Origin: an uncultured Phascolarctobacterium sp.
Lineage (GTDB): Bacteria > Bacillota > Negativicutes > Acidaminococcales > Acidaminococcaceae
Assembly: GCA_900757795.1 (NCBI GenBank)
Contig: CAAEPE010000050.1
Coordinates: 30,908 to 94,907, forward strand
Direction: 5' to 3'
Length of the DNA: 64,000 nt
Shown here one piece after another: positions 18,528 to 27,137 of this stretch (the stretch's first letter is position 1; the number at the start of each line of letters is the position of its first letter). The notes under the pieces were generated by a model. The model saw only the letters and a list, made by a program, of their open reading frames with translations. It did no database searches and was not told the DNA's origin. A program made the translations under genes and the position numbers.

Positions 18528-19652
18528 ATGATTAATGAAAATAGACTTTTAAACGAATTTATTGAACTGGTCAGCGTTCCCTGCCCCAGCAAGGACGAAA
18601 AAGCGGAGGCTGAGCTGATTATGACTAAGCTGCGGGCTTTAGGCTTGGAGCCGGAAATGGATAACGCGCACGAAAAAACCGGCGGCACCTGCGGCAATGT
18701 GTGGGCTTACGTCAAAGGAACTGTCGAAAATGCACCGACCTTGCTTTTTGAAGCGCATATGGATTCCGTGGCGCCGACTACAGGTACAAAGGTTGTGCGC
18801 AAAAATGGCGTGCTTTATAGTGACGGCACCACAACTCTTGGCGGCGACGACAAGGTTGGCGTTGCCTCTATGCTGGAGGCGGTGCGTGCGCTTAAAGAAG
18901 ATGGCGTTCGTCACGGTGATATTCAGCTGCTTTTTACGGTCAGCGAAGAAATTGGCTGCTTGGGCGTTGTAAATCTTGATAAAGCTAAAATCAAAGCAGA
19001 TTACGGCTACTGCATGGATATTGGCGGTGCAATGGGAGAAATTACCTACGCTGCTCCCAAGCTGTACGATATTTATGTCACCGTAAAAGGCAAAGCCGCT
19101 CACGCAGGCATTGCGCCGGAGGAGGGTGTCAACGCAATTATGCTGGCTGCCGAGGCTTTGTCAAAATTACCGGCATATGGCAGAATTGATGCGGAAACTA
19201 CCTTTAATATCGGCATGTTTAACGCGGGTATTGGTACTAATATTGTTTGTCCGGAAGCAAAATTTGTTATTGATATGCGTTCTATGAATGTAAAGAAGCT
19301 GGAAAAACTCAAGGACGATACCATAACGCTGATTAAAGAAGTTGTAGAAGCAGGAAAAGGTCAAGTGGAGTTCGAGGTTGTGGAAGGCTGTCCGGCAGTA
19401 GAGCTGAGTAAGGATCATCCCTGCATTGAGCTGGCTAAACGGGCTGCGGAAAACTTAGGCTTTAAGGTAGAATTGAAAACAACCGGCGGCTGCAGCGACG
19501 GCAATTATCTCTGCGGCTATGGTCTGCCCTGCGGACTTTTAGCTACGGGCATGAGCAACGTGCATACTACGGAAGAATATTTAAAAGAAAGCGATTTATA
19601 CGATACTGCCCGTTGGATTTATGAGACCGTTAAGGCTGCGGCAGAAAAATAA
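18528..19652 (+). CDS. M20-family metallopeptidase, PepT/YqjE-like
   Basis: The 374-residue di-zinc peptidase has all expected ligands: His in EAHMDSV, the bridging Asp in GGDDKVG, the catalytic Glu pair in SEEIG, Asp in CMDIGG and a late His in MSNVHTTEEY. The insertion AAHAGIAPEEGVNAI is the dimerisation-domain signature of the M20 family. Closest in kind are tripeptidase-like proteins of about 370 residues (B. subtilis YqjE). It should act in the cytoplasm on small peptides. TTGAGGTG precedes the ATG. Exact substrate is unknown. Confidence 0.85.
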   Translation: MINENRLLNEFIELVSVPCPSKDEKAEAELIMTKLRALGLEPEMDNAHEKTGGTCGNVWAYVKGTVENAPTLLFEAHMDSVAPTTGTKVVRKNGVLYSDGTTTLGGDDKVGVASMLEAVRALKEDGVRHGDIQLLFTVSEEIGCLGVVNLDKAKIKADYGYCMDIGGAMGEITYAAPKLYDIYVTVKGKAAHAGIAPEEGVNAIMLAAEALSKLPAYGRIDAETTFNIGMFNAGIGTNIVCPEAKFVIDMRSMNVKKLEKLKDDTITLIKEVVEAGKGQVEFEVVEGCPAVELSKDHPCIELAKRAAENLGFKVELKTTGGCSDGNYLCGYGLPCGLLATGMSNVHTTEEYLKESDLYDTARWIYETVKAAAEK

Positions 19653-19664
19653 GCGAGGTAAAAA

Positions 19665-20417
19665 ATGAAATTATATTCTTGGAACGTAAATGGTTTGAGA
19701 GCCTGCATGAATAAAGGCTTTGCCGATTTTTTGGCGCAGGCTGCCCCGGATGTAATCTGCTTGCAGGAAACAAAAATGCAGCGCGAGCAGGCGAGCTTTG
19801 ATTTTCCCGGCTATGAGGAATATTGGAACAGCGCCGAGAAAAAAGGCTACAGTGGTACGGCGATTTTTACGAAGCAAAAGCCTGTCAATGTAACGTATGA
19901 CCTCGGCATTGAAGAGCATGACAAGGAAGGCCGCGTAATTACGGCGGAGTTTGCAGATTTTTATTTGGTAACGGTTTATACGCCAAATTCTCAGCGTGAG
20001 CTGGCGCGGCTGGATTACCGTATGGAGTGGGAAAAGGTTTTTTTGGCTTATCTCAAAAAGCTGGACGCTGTGAAGCCGGTAATAGTTTGTGGTGATTTGA
20101 ATGTGGCTGCGGAAGAAATTGACTTAAAAAATCCTAAAACCAACCGCATGAATGCCGGTTTTACTGACCAAGAGCGCGAGAAATTTCGCGAGCTGAAGGC
20201 GGCAGGTTTTGTAGATACTTTTAGATATCTGCATCCGGAGGAAGTGAAATACAGCTGGTGGAGCTATATGTTTAAGGCGCGGGAGAAAAACGCCGGATGG
20301 CGCATTGACTACTTTGTCGTTTCCGAACGCATTAAGGATAAGGTGAAGGCTGCGGAAATTCATAACGACGTTTTCGGCAGCGACCATTGTCCGGTAAGCA
20401 TTGAGATTGAGTTTTGA
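19665..20417 (+). CDS. xth: Exodeoxyribonuclease III / AP endonuclease
   Basis: The 250-residue enzyme of the EEP fold cuts at abasic sites in base excision repair. Signatures: SWNVNGLRA at the N-terminus, LQETKM with the metal-binding Glu, VYTPNSQ, CGDLNVA, and the C-terminal GSDHCPVSIEIEF with the catalytic Asp-His. Complete length. It lies 12 bp after the M20 peptidase with AGCGAGGT before the ATG, and is followed by a terminator. Confidence 0.95.
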   Translation: MKLYSWNVNGLRACMNKGFADFLAQAAPDVICLQETKMQREQASFDFPGYEEYWNSAEKKGYSGTAIFTKQKPVNVTYDLGIEEHDKEGRVITAEFADFYLVTVYTPNSQRELARLDYRMEWEKVFLAYLKKLDAVKPVIVCGDLNVAAEEIDLKNPKTNRMNAGFTDQEREKFRELKAAGFVDTFRYLHPEEVKYSWWSYMFKAREKNAGWRIDYFVVSERIKDKVKAAEIHNDVFGSDHCPVSIEIEF

Positions 20418-20453
20418 GAGAATTATCTCACTAATAATAAAAAAATAATTTAG

Positions 20454-20502
20454 AATGACTGAGTTCTGTATTGTAGTTAAGCAGAATTCAGTCATTTTTT
20501 TT
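20454..20502 (+). terminator. Rho-independent terminator after xth
   Basis: A 15-bp stem with one G-T wobble (20454-20468/20482-20496) followed by a run of T. Confidence 0.88.
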
Positions 20503-20583
20503 ATGCAATAAAAAAATTGGCGCAAGCTTTCCCATAAATTTTCGACAAGCTACGGAAGTAAAGCATTTTTGCCAAAGTAAGTC

Positions 20584-20613
20584 TTGTCGGGGGGGGGACG
20601 AACGTGCTATAAT
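20584..20613 (+). promoter_or_regulatory. Promoter with a poly-G spacer for the polysaccharide locus
   Basis: TTGTCG (20584-20589) and a perfect TATAAT (20608-20613) are 18 bp apart, and the spacer begins with the rest of a run of nine G (20589-20597). A 7-bp inverted repeat (CGACAAG 20543-20549, CTTGTCG 20583-20589) ends at the run. The leader to the first gene is about 115 nt. A slip of the G-run by one or two bases would change promoter spacing. Confidence 0.6.
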
Positions 20614-20734
20614 ATTCTATATATTGATAAATTGGAATTTAGGTACGGATTTAAAGTTTCTTATTTTTATACTAAGTAACATATAATTCGTGCAGATATT
20701 AATATCTAAATATTTTTAATGATGGAGGAGCAAA

Positions 20735-21439
20735 ATGCAGGAAAATCGTCCCGTATCTAATGATGAAATTGAAATTGACTTGGTGGAGCTTTTTGGTGAA
20801 CTGAAGAAAAATTTAAAAATGATTGCTGGAGTTACTGTAGCCTTTGCAGCGGCAGCGGCTATTTATAGCTTTGCTATTGCTAAGCCTGTGTATCAGTATA
20901 ATGCTATGATTAGGATTCCTGCTCATGTAAGTGGGACACAATTAAATACATGTGTTGAGATTATAAAAAATAGTATAGGTACTGAGAAAAGTTTATCTAG
21001 GGTATCACTTGTTAGGAATACATTTATGATTAACCTTACCTATTCTGGTGCGTCTCCTGATGTTATTAAAGAAGATGCCGATAAAAGTTTACCTCGTTTA
21101 TCTGAGATGATCAATAAAATGCTAAATGAGGAAGATTGTCGCAGGTTCACGAATGATGTAGCTAGAAGCATTAAAAGTGATATTGGTAAAATACATGAAA
21201 AAGCTGTCTTAGAAGGAGCAACTAATACTAATATAGATATTCAGCTAAAAGATATAATTGATAAGATTGTTTTTATGGAAAAGGAACAGATTTCTCCTAA
21301 AGTTGAGGTAATTAAAAAAGATAGTGTTTCTAATATTCCTGTAAGTCCCAATAAAAAATTGATTATAGGAATTGCTACAGTTTTAGGATTATTTATGAGT
21401 TGTTGCTGGATAACTTGGAATTATATGATTAAAAAATAA
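20735..21439 (+). CDS. Wzz/YveK-type polysaccharide chain-length regulator
   Basis: The 234-residue inner-membrane protein has a short cytoplasmic N-terminus (EIDLVELFGELKKNLK), a first membrane helix (about residues 32-54), an extracytoplasmic helical domain and a second membrane helix near the end (IIGIATVLGLFMSCCWITW), preceded by the Pro-containing SVSNIPVSPNKK typical of Wzz proteins. It controls the modal length of Wzx/Wzy-made polymers. No tyrosine kinase domain is fused and none is encoded nearby. GGAGGAG precedes the ATG. It is the first gene of the surface polysaccharide locus. Confidence 0.85.
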   Translation: MQENRPVSNDEIEIDLVELFGELKKNLKMIAGVTVAFAAAAAIYSFAIAKPVYQYNAMIRIPAHVSGTQLNTCVEIIKNSIGTEKSLSRVSLVRNTFMINLTYSGASPDVIKEDADKSLPRLSEMINKMLNEEDCRRFTNDVARSIKSDIGKIHEKAVLEGATNTNIDIQLKDIIDKIVFMEKEQISPKVEVIKKDSVSNIPVSPNKKLIIGIATVLGLFMSCCWITWNYMIKK

Positions 21440-21491
21440 TTTTTATATTATTTAGTGATTTTAGATGTAAAAATAAAAGAAAATTATTATT

Positions 21492-23459
21492 ATGAAGATG
21501 AATTTTTTTTATAGCAATACAGCAATAAGATGGCAGCTGATGTTTTACGATGTAGTAATTTACATAACTGTTATTGCTTTCATCATAACAGCATATGGTT
21601 TATCCGGAAGTTCTTTCGAGGAATTTATTATTGGCGTTGCTGTTGCTTTACTATGCTTATTATGCTGCCGTGTATTAGGCAAGGTATACAGCATGATTAT
21701 ACGTTACGGCGGCGTGCATGTTTATATGCGCCTTTTTGCAACGGATTTGACCGCACTTTTATTTTATTTTCCAATTAAATATGGTTTAAATATTGAACAT
21801 CTTACAAGTCAGCGCTGGCTCATAGTAATTCTGCTTAATCTTTTGGGTGCGGTAGGTATACGCCTTATGTATAGATACTGTTATAGATTTGGCGTAAGAA
21901 AAAATAAAAAAGGAAAGTTTCTACGTGGACTATTAATTTTGTTTGCCGGAGATAACGTAATTAAAGAACGTAAAAACGAAAGTAAACGTATTCGTATAGC
22001 TATTCTTGGAGCTGGCAGATTAGGAGCAGTTCTTGCTGATGAATTATTGAGCAACGACAGTGCAGCATATGTGCCTGTATGCTTCATTGACCAAGATAAA
22101 AATAAAATCGGTCGAGAGATTATGGGATTGCCGGTTTTATCAGAAAGTGAAGACAGCTTAGACGATTTAAAAGATTTTAGCGTGCAGGAAGTTGTCTTTG
22201 CTATTACTAACATCATTAATACTAAAAAAGATACATTATATCAAATGTATAAAACTGCCGGATATAAGGTAAAGGTCTACGACTTTTCCGTAGCAGATAT
22301 TGCTAAAAGTGGTAAACGCATGCTGCGTGAATTTGATATTGATGAACTGCTATTCCGTCAGCCCATAGTTGTTAATAATGAGTTAGTCAGCTCTTATTAT
22401 AAAAATAAAGTAATCTTAGTAACCGGCGGCGGTGGCAGCATTGGCAGTGAAATGTGCCGTCAGGTTGCTAAAATGGAGCCTAAGCAAATTGTAGCTTTGG
22501 ATATTTATGAAAACGGCGTTTACGATTTGCAGCAGGAGCTGCGGCTTCTATATGGCAGCAAGCTGAATTTTAAAGTAGAAATTGCTTCTATCTGCAGCAA
22601 AACAGCAATGACGCGAGTGATGGAGGAATATCATCCGGATATTATAATTCATGCCGCAGCTCATAAGCATGTACCGCTTATGGAAAAGAATTGCGTTGAG
22701 GCTGTAGAAAATAATGTGTTTGGTACATTAAATGTTATTGAGCTATGTGAAAAATACAACGTCGATCGCTTTATGATGGTTTCCACAGATAAAGCAGTGA
22801 ACCCTACTAATATTATGGGTGCGACTAAGCGTATGTGCGAGATTATTGCGAGAGCACATAGCGCTGTAAGTAAAACAACGTTGTTCAGCGATACGCGCTT
22901 TGGTAACGTGCTTGGCAGTGCGGGCAGTGTTATTCCACTTTTCAAACGGCAGATTGCCAACGGCGGACCAATTACTATTACCGATAAACGCATCATTCGC
23001 TACTTTATGACCATACCGGAAGCTAGTCAGCTGGTATTACACAGTGGAGCTATTGCTAAAAATGGCGAGCTGTTTGTGCTGGACATGGGACAACCAATAA
23101 AAATTTATGATTTGGCTATAAATATGGTTAAACTCAGCGGTTTGGAACCTTTCCGTGATATAGATATTGTGGAAACAGGACTGCGTCCCGGAGAAAAGCT
23201 ATATGAAGAATTGCTGGTGAAGAGCGAAACATTGCGCAAAACAGATAATGATTTAGTGTTCATTGAAAAGGATGAGCCAATCAGCATGGAAGATTTGCAG
23301 AGCAGATTGGACTTGCTGAAAGCAGCTGTTACTTCCAATGATGATGAAACAGTGCGTGCTGCAATGCGCAAAGTTGTGCCGACATATAAAACGCCGGAAG
23401 AGGTTAATTGTAAAGCAGAGCAGGCTGCAGAAATGCGGAATGCGAAAGTAGTTGAATAA
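21492..23459 (+). CDS. Membrane UDP-GlcNAc 4,6-dehydratase, PglF/WbpM/EpsC family
   Basis: The 655-residue protein has about four N-terminal membrane helices (residues 10-120), a CoA-binding-like Rossmann domain (AILGAGRLGAVLADEL) and a C-terminal SDR dehydratase (VTGGGGSIGSEMCRQV). The active site region reads VSTDKAVNPTNIMGATKR, with the Met-xxx-Lys that replaces Tyr-xxx-Lys in this family. It should convert UDP-GlcNAc to a 4-keto-6-deoxy sugar for the next enzyme. The ribosome site before 21492 is weak. A second ATG lies two codons on. Confidence 0.92.
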   Translation: MKMNFFYSNTAIRWQLMFYDVVIYITVIAFIITAYGLSGSSFEEFIIGVAVALLCLLCCRVLGKVYSMIIRYGGVHVYMRLFATDLTALLFYFPIKYGLNIEHLTSQRWLIVILLNLLGAVGIRLMYRYCYRFGVRKNKKGKFLRGLLILFAGDNVIKERKNESKRIRIAILGAGRLGAVLADELLSNDSAAYVPVCFIDQDKNKIGREIMGLPVLSESEDSLDDLKDFSVQEVVFAITNIINTKKDTLYQMYKTAGYKVKVYDFSVADIAKSGKRMLREFDIDELLFRQPIVVNNELVSSYYKNKVILVTGGGGSIGSEMCRQVAKMEPKQIVALDIYENGVYDLQQELRLLYGSKLNFKVEIASICSKTAMTRVMEEYHPDIIIHAAAHKHVPLMEKNCVEAVENNVFGTLNVIELCEKYNVDRFMMVSTDKAVNPTNIMGATKRMCEIIARAHSAVSKTTLFSDTRFGNVLGSAGSVIPLFKRQIANGGPITITDKRIIRYFMTIPEASQLVLHSGAIAKNGELFVLDMGQPIKIYDLAINMVKLSGLEPFRDIDIVETGLRPGEKLYEELLVKSETLRKTDNDLVFIEKDEPISMEDLQSRLDLLKAAVTSNDDETVRAAMRKVVPTYKTPEEVNCKAEQAAEMRNAKVVE

Positions 23460-23496
23460 TAAAACTAAAAATTATATTGAAAGAAGGCATTATAAA

Positions 23497-24708
23497 ATGA
23501 AAAAAATGAACATTTCTTTTTCTCCACCTGATATGAGCGATTTAGAAATTAAAGAGGTAGCAGATACAATAAAAAGCGGCTGGATTACTACCGGACCAAA
23601 AACTAAAGAGTTGGAAAGACAAATTGCCAGCTATGTGGGCGTAAATCGTTGCGTTTGCCTGAATAGCCAAACTGCCTGCGGGGAAATGGCACTGCGTATT
23701 TTAGGCATTGGAGCAGGTGACGAGGTTATAGTTCCTGCTTATACTTATTCAGCTTCTGCTTCTATTGTTGATCATGTAGGAGCAAGGATTGTTTTTGTAG
23801 ATGTACAAGAAAATTGTCTTGAAATGGATTATGACAAATTGGAAGCAGCCATTACTGAAAAAACAAAAGCCATTATTCCTGTAGACCTTGGCGGCGTACC
23901 GTGCGATTATAACAAAATTTTTGCCATTGTAGAAAAGAAAAAAGCGCTTTTCCAGCCTACAAATGCAATTCAGAAAGCTATTGGTAGAGTTGCAGTTTGC
24001 GCCGATACTGCTCATGCTTTTGGTGCCAGCTGGCATGGCAAAATGTGTGGTTCTATAGCAGATTTTAGTTCTTTTAGTTTTCATGCAGTAAAAAACTTCA
24101 CTACTGCTGAAGGCGGCGCTTTAACTTGGAAGACTATTCCTGGAATTGATAATGAAGAAATTTATCATAAGATTCAACTGTTGTCTTTACATGGACAATC
24201 CAAAGATGCACTTGCAAAAACAAAACTTGGTGCGTGGGAATACGATATTGTCGGACCTTGGTTTAAATGCAATATGACTGATATTATGGCAGGCATTGGC
24301 TTAGCACAAATGAAACGCTATTCTGCAATGCTGGCAAGACGCAAAGAAATTATTGGCAAATATGATGCTGCTTTCAAACCATTAGGTATAGAGGTACTTG
24401 ATCATTATAACGAAAACCACCAGTCCTCTGGCCACTTGTATATTACTCGTGTTCCTGGAGCAGGATTAAATGAACGTCAAGAAATAATCGTAAAGATGGC
24501 AGAAGCTGGCATTGCTACCAATGTGCATTATAAACCTCTGCCGATGATGACCGCTTATAAAAATTTAGGCTTTGACATTAAGGATTATCCTAATGCCTAT
24601 AAACGTTTTGAAAACGAAATTACACTACCTTTGCATACTTGCTTAACTGATGAAGAGGTAGATTATATTATTGAAAATTATTGCAGAATTGTGAAGGAGT
24701 ATATTTAA
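23497..24708 (+). CDS. DegT/DnrJ/EryC1/StrS sugar aminotransferase
   Basis: The 403-residue PLP enzyme probably aminates the 4-keto sugar made by the preceding dehydratase (PglE/EpsN role). It has the N-terminal IKSGWITTGPKTKELE, and the PLP lysine lies in SFSFHAVKNFTTAEGGAL. Frame is open back to a TTG at 23452 inside the previous gene, but AAGAAGG lies 9 bp before ATG 23497 and the N-terminus from there matches the family. No sugar N-acetyltransferase (PglD/EpsM) is encoded in the locus, so the final sugar may stay unacetylated or use an enzyme encoded elsewhere. Confidence 0.9.
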   Translation: MKKMNISFSPPDMSDLEIKEVADTIKSGWITTGPKTKELERQIASYVGVNRCVCLNSQTACGEMALRILGIGAGDEVIVPAYTYSASASIVDHVGARIVFVDVQENCLEMDYDKLEAAITEKTKAIIPVDLGGVPCDYNKIFAIVEKKKALFQPTNAIQKAIGRVAVCADTAHAFGASWHGKMCGSIADFSSFSFHAVKNFTTAEGGALTWKTIPGIDNEEIYHKIQLLSLHGQSKDALAKTKLGAWEYDIVGPWFKCNMTDIMAGIGLAQMKRYSAMLARRKEIIGKYDAAFKPLGIEVLDHYNENHQSSGHLYITRVPGAGLNERQEIIVKMAEAGIATNVHYKPLPMMTAYKNLGFDIKDYPNAYKRFENEITLPLHTCLTDEEVDYIIENYCRIVKEYI

Positions 24709-25391
24709 TGCTCTGTAAATGGGAAGAGTTACCACAAAATATGCAAAACGATGACGTGCGTCCATATTATGACAGCTTGAGAAATAAAAAAAGCAACCTG
24801 CTTTTGAAAATAGTTTTTGATAAAGTAGTATCTTTTTTGATGTTAATTTGTTTATCACCAATTTTTGTATTGTTTGCCGTGATGATAAAAATGGATAGCC
24901 CAGGAGAAGTATTCTTTCGTCAGGAGCGTGTTACTCAATACGGAAGAAAGTTTCGTATTCACAAGTTTCGTACAATGGTAAAGAATGCGGAAAGTTTAGG
25001 AACTCAAGTAACAACTAAAAGCGATATGCGTGTTACTAAAATAGGGAAAAAACTGCGCGGCTGTCGTTTGGACGAATTACCGCAGTTGATGGATATTTTA
25101 CAGGGTAATATGAGCTTTGTGGGAACTCGTCCTGAAGTTACTAAATATGTTGAACAATATACTCCCGAAATGTTGGCAACTTTACTGTTACCGGCTGGAG
25201 TGACCAGTGAAGCGAGTATTGAGTATAAGGATGAGGAACGTCTTTTGGCAGATGCTAAGAACGCAGATAAGACTTATGTAGAAGTTGTTCTTCCACAGAA
25301 GATGAAATGGAACTTGCAGAGCTTGAAAGAATTTAGTTTTGTTGGAGATGTTAAGACTATGTTTAAAACAGTTTGGACGGTAGTGAGGTAA
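24708..25391 (+). CDS. Monotopic phosphoglycosyl transferase (PglC/EpsL-like)
   Basis: The 227-residue enzyme starts glycan synthesis by moving a sugar-1-phosphate to undecaprenyl phosphate. It has one hydrophobic re-entrant helix (about residues 40-60: VSFLMLICLSPIFVLFAV) followed by the family block KMDSPGEVFFRQERV, FRIHKFRTM, then GKKLRGCRLDELPQL and FVGTRPEV. The start overlaps the previous stop (TAATG) with AAGGAG 8 bp upstream, so it is coupled to the aminotransferase. This fits transfer of the amino-deoxy sugar made by the two genes before it. Confidence 0.92.
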   Translation: MLCKWEELPQNMQNDDVRPYYDSLRNKKSNLLLKIVFDKVVSFLMLICLSPIFVLFAVMIKMDSPGEVFFRQERVTQYGRKFRIHKFRTMVKNAESLGTQVTTKSDMRVTKIGKKLRGCRLDELPQLMDILQGNMSFVGTRPEVTKYVEQYTPEMLATLLLPAGVTSEASIEYKDEERLLADAKNADKTYVEVVLPQKMKWNLQSLKEFSFVGDVKTMFKTVWTVVR

Positions 25392-25393
25392 AA

Positions 25394-26164
25394 ATGATAT
25401 ATGGACTAGTTTCAGTAATTATGCCATCATGGAATACTGGAAGATTTATTGCAGAATCTATTCAATCCGTAATTAATCAAACCTATACGAATTGGGAATT
25501 AATTATAGTTGATGATTCTTCTACTGATAATACCGATGAAATTATTGCTGGCTTTAAGGATAAGCGTATTAAGTATTTAAAAAATAAAAAGAATAGTGGA
25601 GCAGCTATAACTAGAAATAGAGCCATTCGAGAAGCTAAAGGAGAATGGATTGCATTTTTGGATTCAGACGACTTGTGGACTCCTGAAAAATTAGAGAAGC
25701 AACTTGATTTTATGAATAGTAATGGCTATGCTTTTTCGTATCATGATTATGAAAAGATTGATGAAGAATCCAAACCTTTGAATATTTATGTTACAGGGCC
25801 AGATATTGTTACAAAATCTAAAATGTATGATTATGGCTATCCTGGCTGTTTAACCTTTATGTATAGTGCAAAGATTTTTGGATTAATTCAAATAAAGGAC
25901 ATTAAGAAGAATAATGACTATGCTATTTTGTTGAAGCTTTGTAAAAAAGCAGACTGCTATCTTCTAAAAGAAAATTTAGCACAATATAGAATTAGAAAAA
26001 AATCTATATCTCATGATAAATTAGTTAAGAAATTGAAGAGTCATTATGATTTATTCCGTGTTTGTGATGAGCAATCTGCACCGCTGGCGTTGTGGTATGC
26101 TTGTTGGAATATGTGGTATGGATTATTTAAGAAGAGAAATTATGAAAAACATATAAAAATATAA
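25394..26164 (+). CDS. Family 2 glycosyltransferase
   Basis: The 256-residue protein has a GT-A fold N-terminus: VSVIMPSWNTGRFIAESIQS, the nucleotide-binding VDDSSTDNT and the metal-binding LDSDDLW (DXD-like). It would add the second sugar to the lipid-linked primer. The start ATG 25394 follows GTGAGGT. Base composition becomes clearly more AT-rich from here on, unlike the preceding genes, suggesting a variable, exchanged segment. Confidence 0.88.
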   Translation: MIYGLVSVIMPSWNTGRFIAESIQSVINQTYTNWELIIVDDSSTDNTDEIIAGFKDKRIKYLKNKKNSGAAITRNRAIREAKGEWIAFLDSDDLWTPEKLEKQLDFMNSNGYAFSYHDYEKIDEESKPLNIYVTGPDIVTKSKMYDYGYPGCLTFMYSAKIFGLIQIKDIKKNNDYAILLKLCKKADCYLLKENLAQYRIRKKSISHDKLVKKLKSHYDLFRVCDEQSAPLALWYACWNMWYGLFKKRNYEKHIKI

Positions 26165-26221
26165 TATAAAATATCTATTACTTAAAAACATTAAGATACT
26201 TAATATATATAAATAAGTTTG

Positions 26222-26247
26222 CTTCTGAGGTACCTTCAGAAGTTTTC
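26222..26247 (+). terminator. Possible weak terminator after the GT2 gene
   Basis: A 7-bp stem CTTCTGA/TCAGAAG (26222-26228/26236-26242) followed by TTTTCT. Confidence 0.4.
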
Positions 26248-26264
26248 TGTGGAGGACTTTCTAT

Positions 26265-26550
26265 GACTTAAAAGATAGTTCGTTCTGTTTTATTTGGGGG
26301 AAATGGTTCATGTAAGAGTACAACTCTAGGGCTTTTAGAAGTATTGCTAGTGGTGAAAATTATTATTTAACTATATGGCTTGATACGATGGATCAGAAAA
26401 TTATTGACGAAAATGCTACATAAAAAAAGAATTGACTCAATACGATTGCTATAATTGGTAGTCAAATAGAATCGAATAAAGCCATTAAAGAGACTTTGAA
26501 TGAAATAGAAAATGTATTAAAGGATTCCTAAGATTATTTCGTTTCTACAT
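26265..26550 (+). pseudogene. Decayed P-loop NTPase-like fragment
   Basis: In one frame (from 26293) the sequence reads FGGNGSCKSTTLGLLEVLL, a Walker A-like motif with the Gly before Lys-Ser replaced by Cys. After a stop, the neighbouring frame continues as ENYYLTIWLDTMDQKIIDENA, and a third as IGSQIESNKAIKETLNEI. Coding-like text spread over three frames with stops suggests a gene broken by several indels. The family cannot be named. Confidence 0.35.
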
Positions 26551-27137
26551 AGTATATTAAAAATGTGTAAGTATATCTTTGCAAAAAAGATAGCCAGTCA
26601 AAAATAGATAATTAACTTAATGTAAGTTTAAAATATAAATTTTTTTGCTTAAAGCAATCAAGGTTTTTATTAATAAATAGTAACAATTATTATCTTTTAA
26701 ATTAAATCTCCCAATGAGAGAAAGCAGATGTTGTGTTCAGAGAAGAAAATATTCTTTATGAATATTGCCTGAGTATAAAAACAGCAGTAGGTTTACGTTG
26801 ATAAATATATCAAATATTATAGGTAAATCTAACAGTAGTAGCTTAAAAATAAATGTAATAACATAAATTCAATTAATAAAACATGAAGATGTATAGATTA
26901 TGTAATTTGAACAATAGAAGACGATGAATTTAGGATATTAGGTATTGAAATATAGATATAGATAACTAAAAAAGAGAGGAAGATATAATAAAAGCTTTTT
27001 AAATAGAAATAGAAATTTTAGTTAAAAATATATGACAATGATTGTCATCTTGTTCTTATATACTAAAATAGTAATTTCAATATATATATGATTTGTTAGC
27101 GTTATATATTTTGAATATAAAGGGGTTATTTGAATAA
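26551..27137. other. AT-rich gene-free stretch with coding remnants
   Basis: Nearly 590 bp carry no ORF of gene size. Short coding-like stretches remain (ADVVFREENILYEYCL near 26727, and NIIGKSNSSSLKINVIT near 26810), each ended by stops. It looks like further decay of exchanged sequence rather than regulatory DNA. Confidence 0.4.

Noticed and set aside
26513..26575. GTTTCTACATAGTA as a Cas12a-type repeat handle
   Set aside because: Only three base pairs can form, no second copy exists and it lies in decayed sequence.
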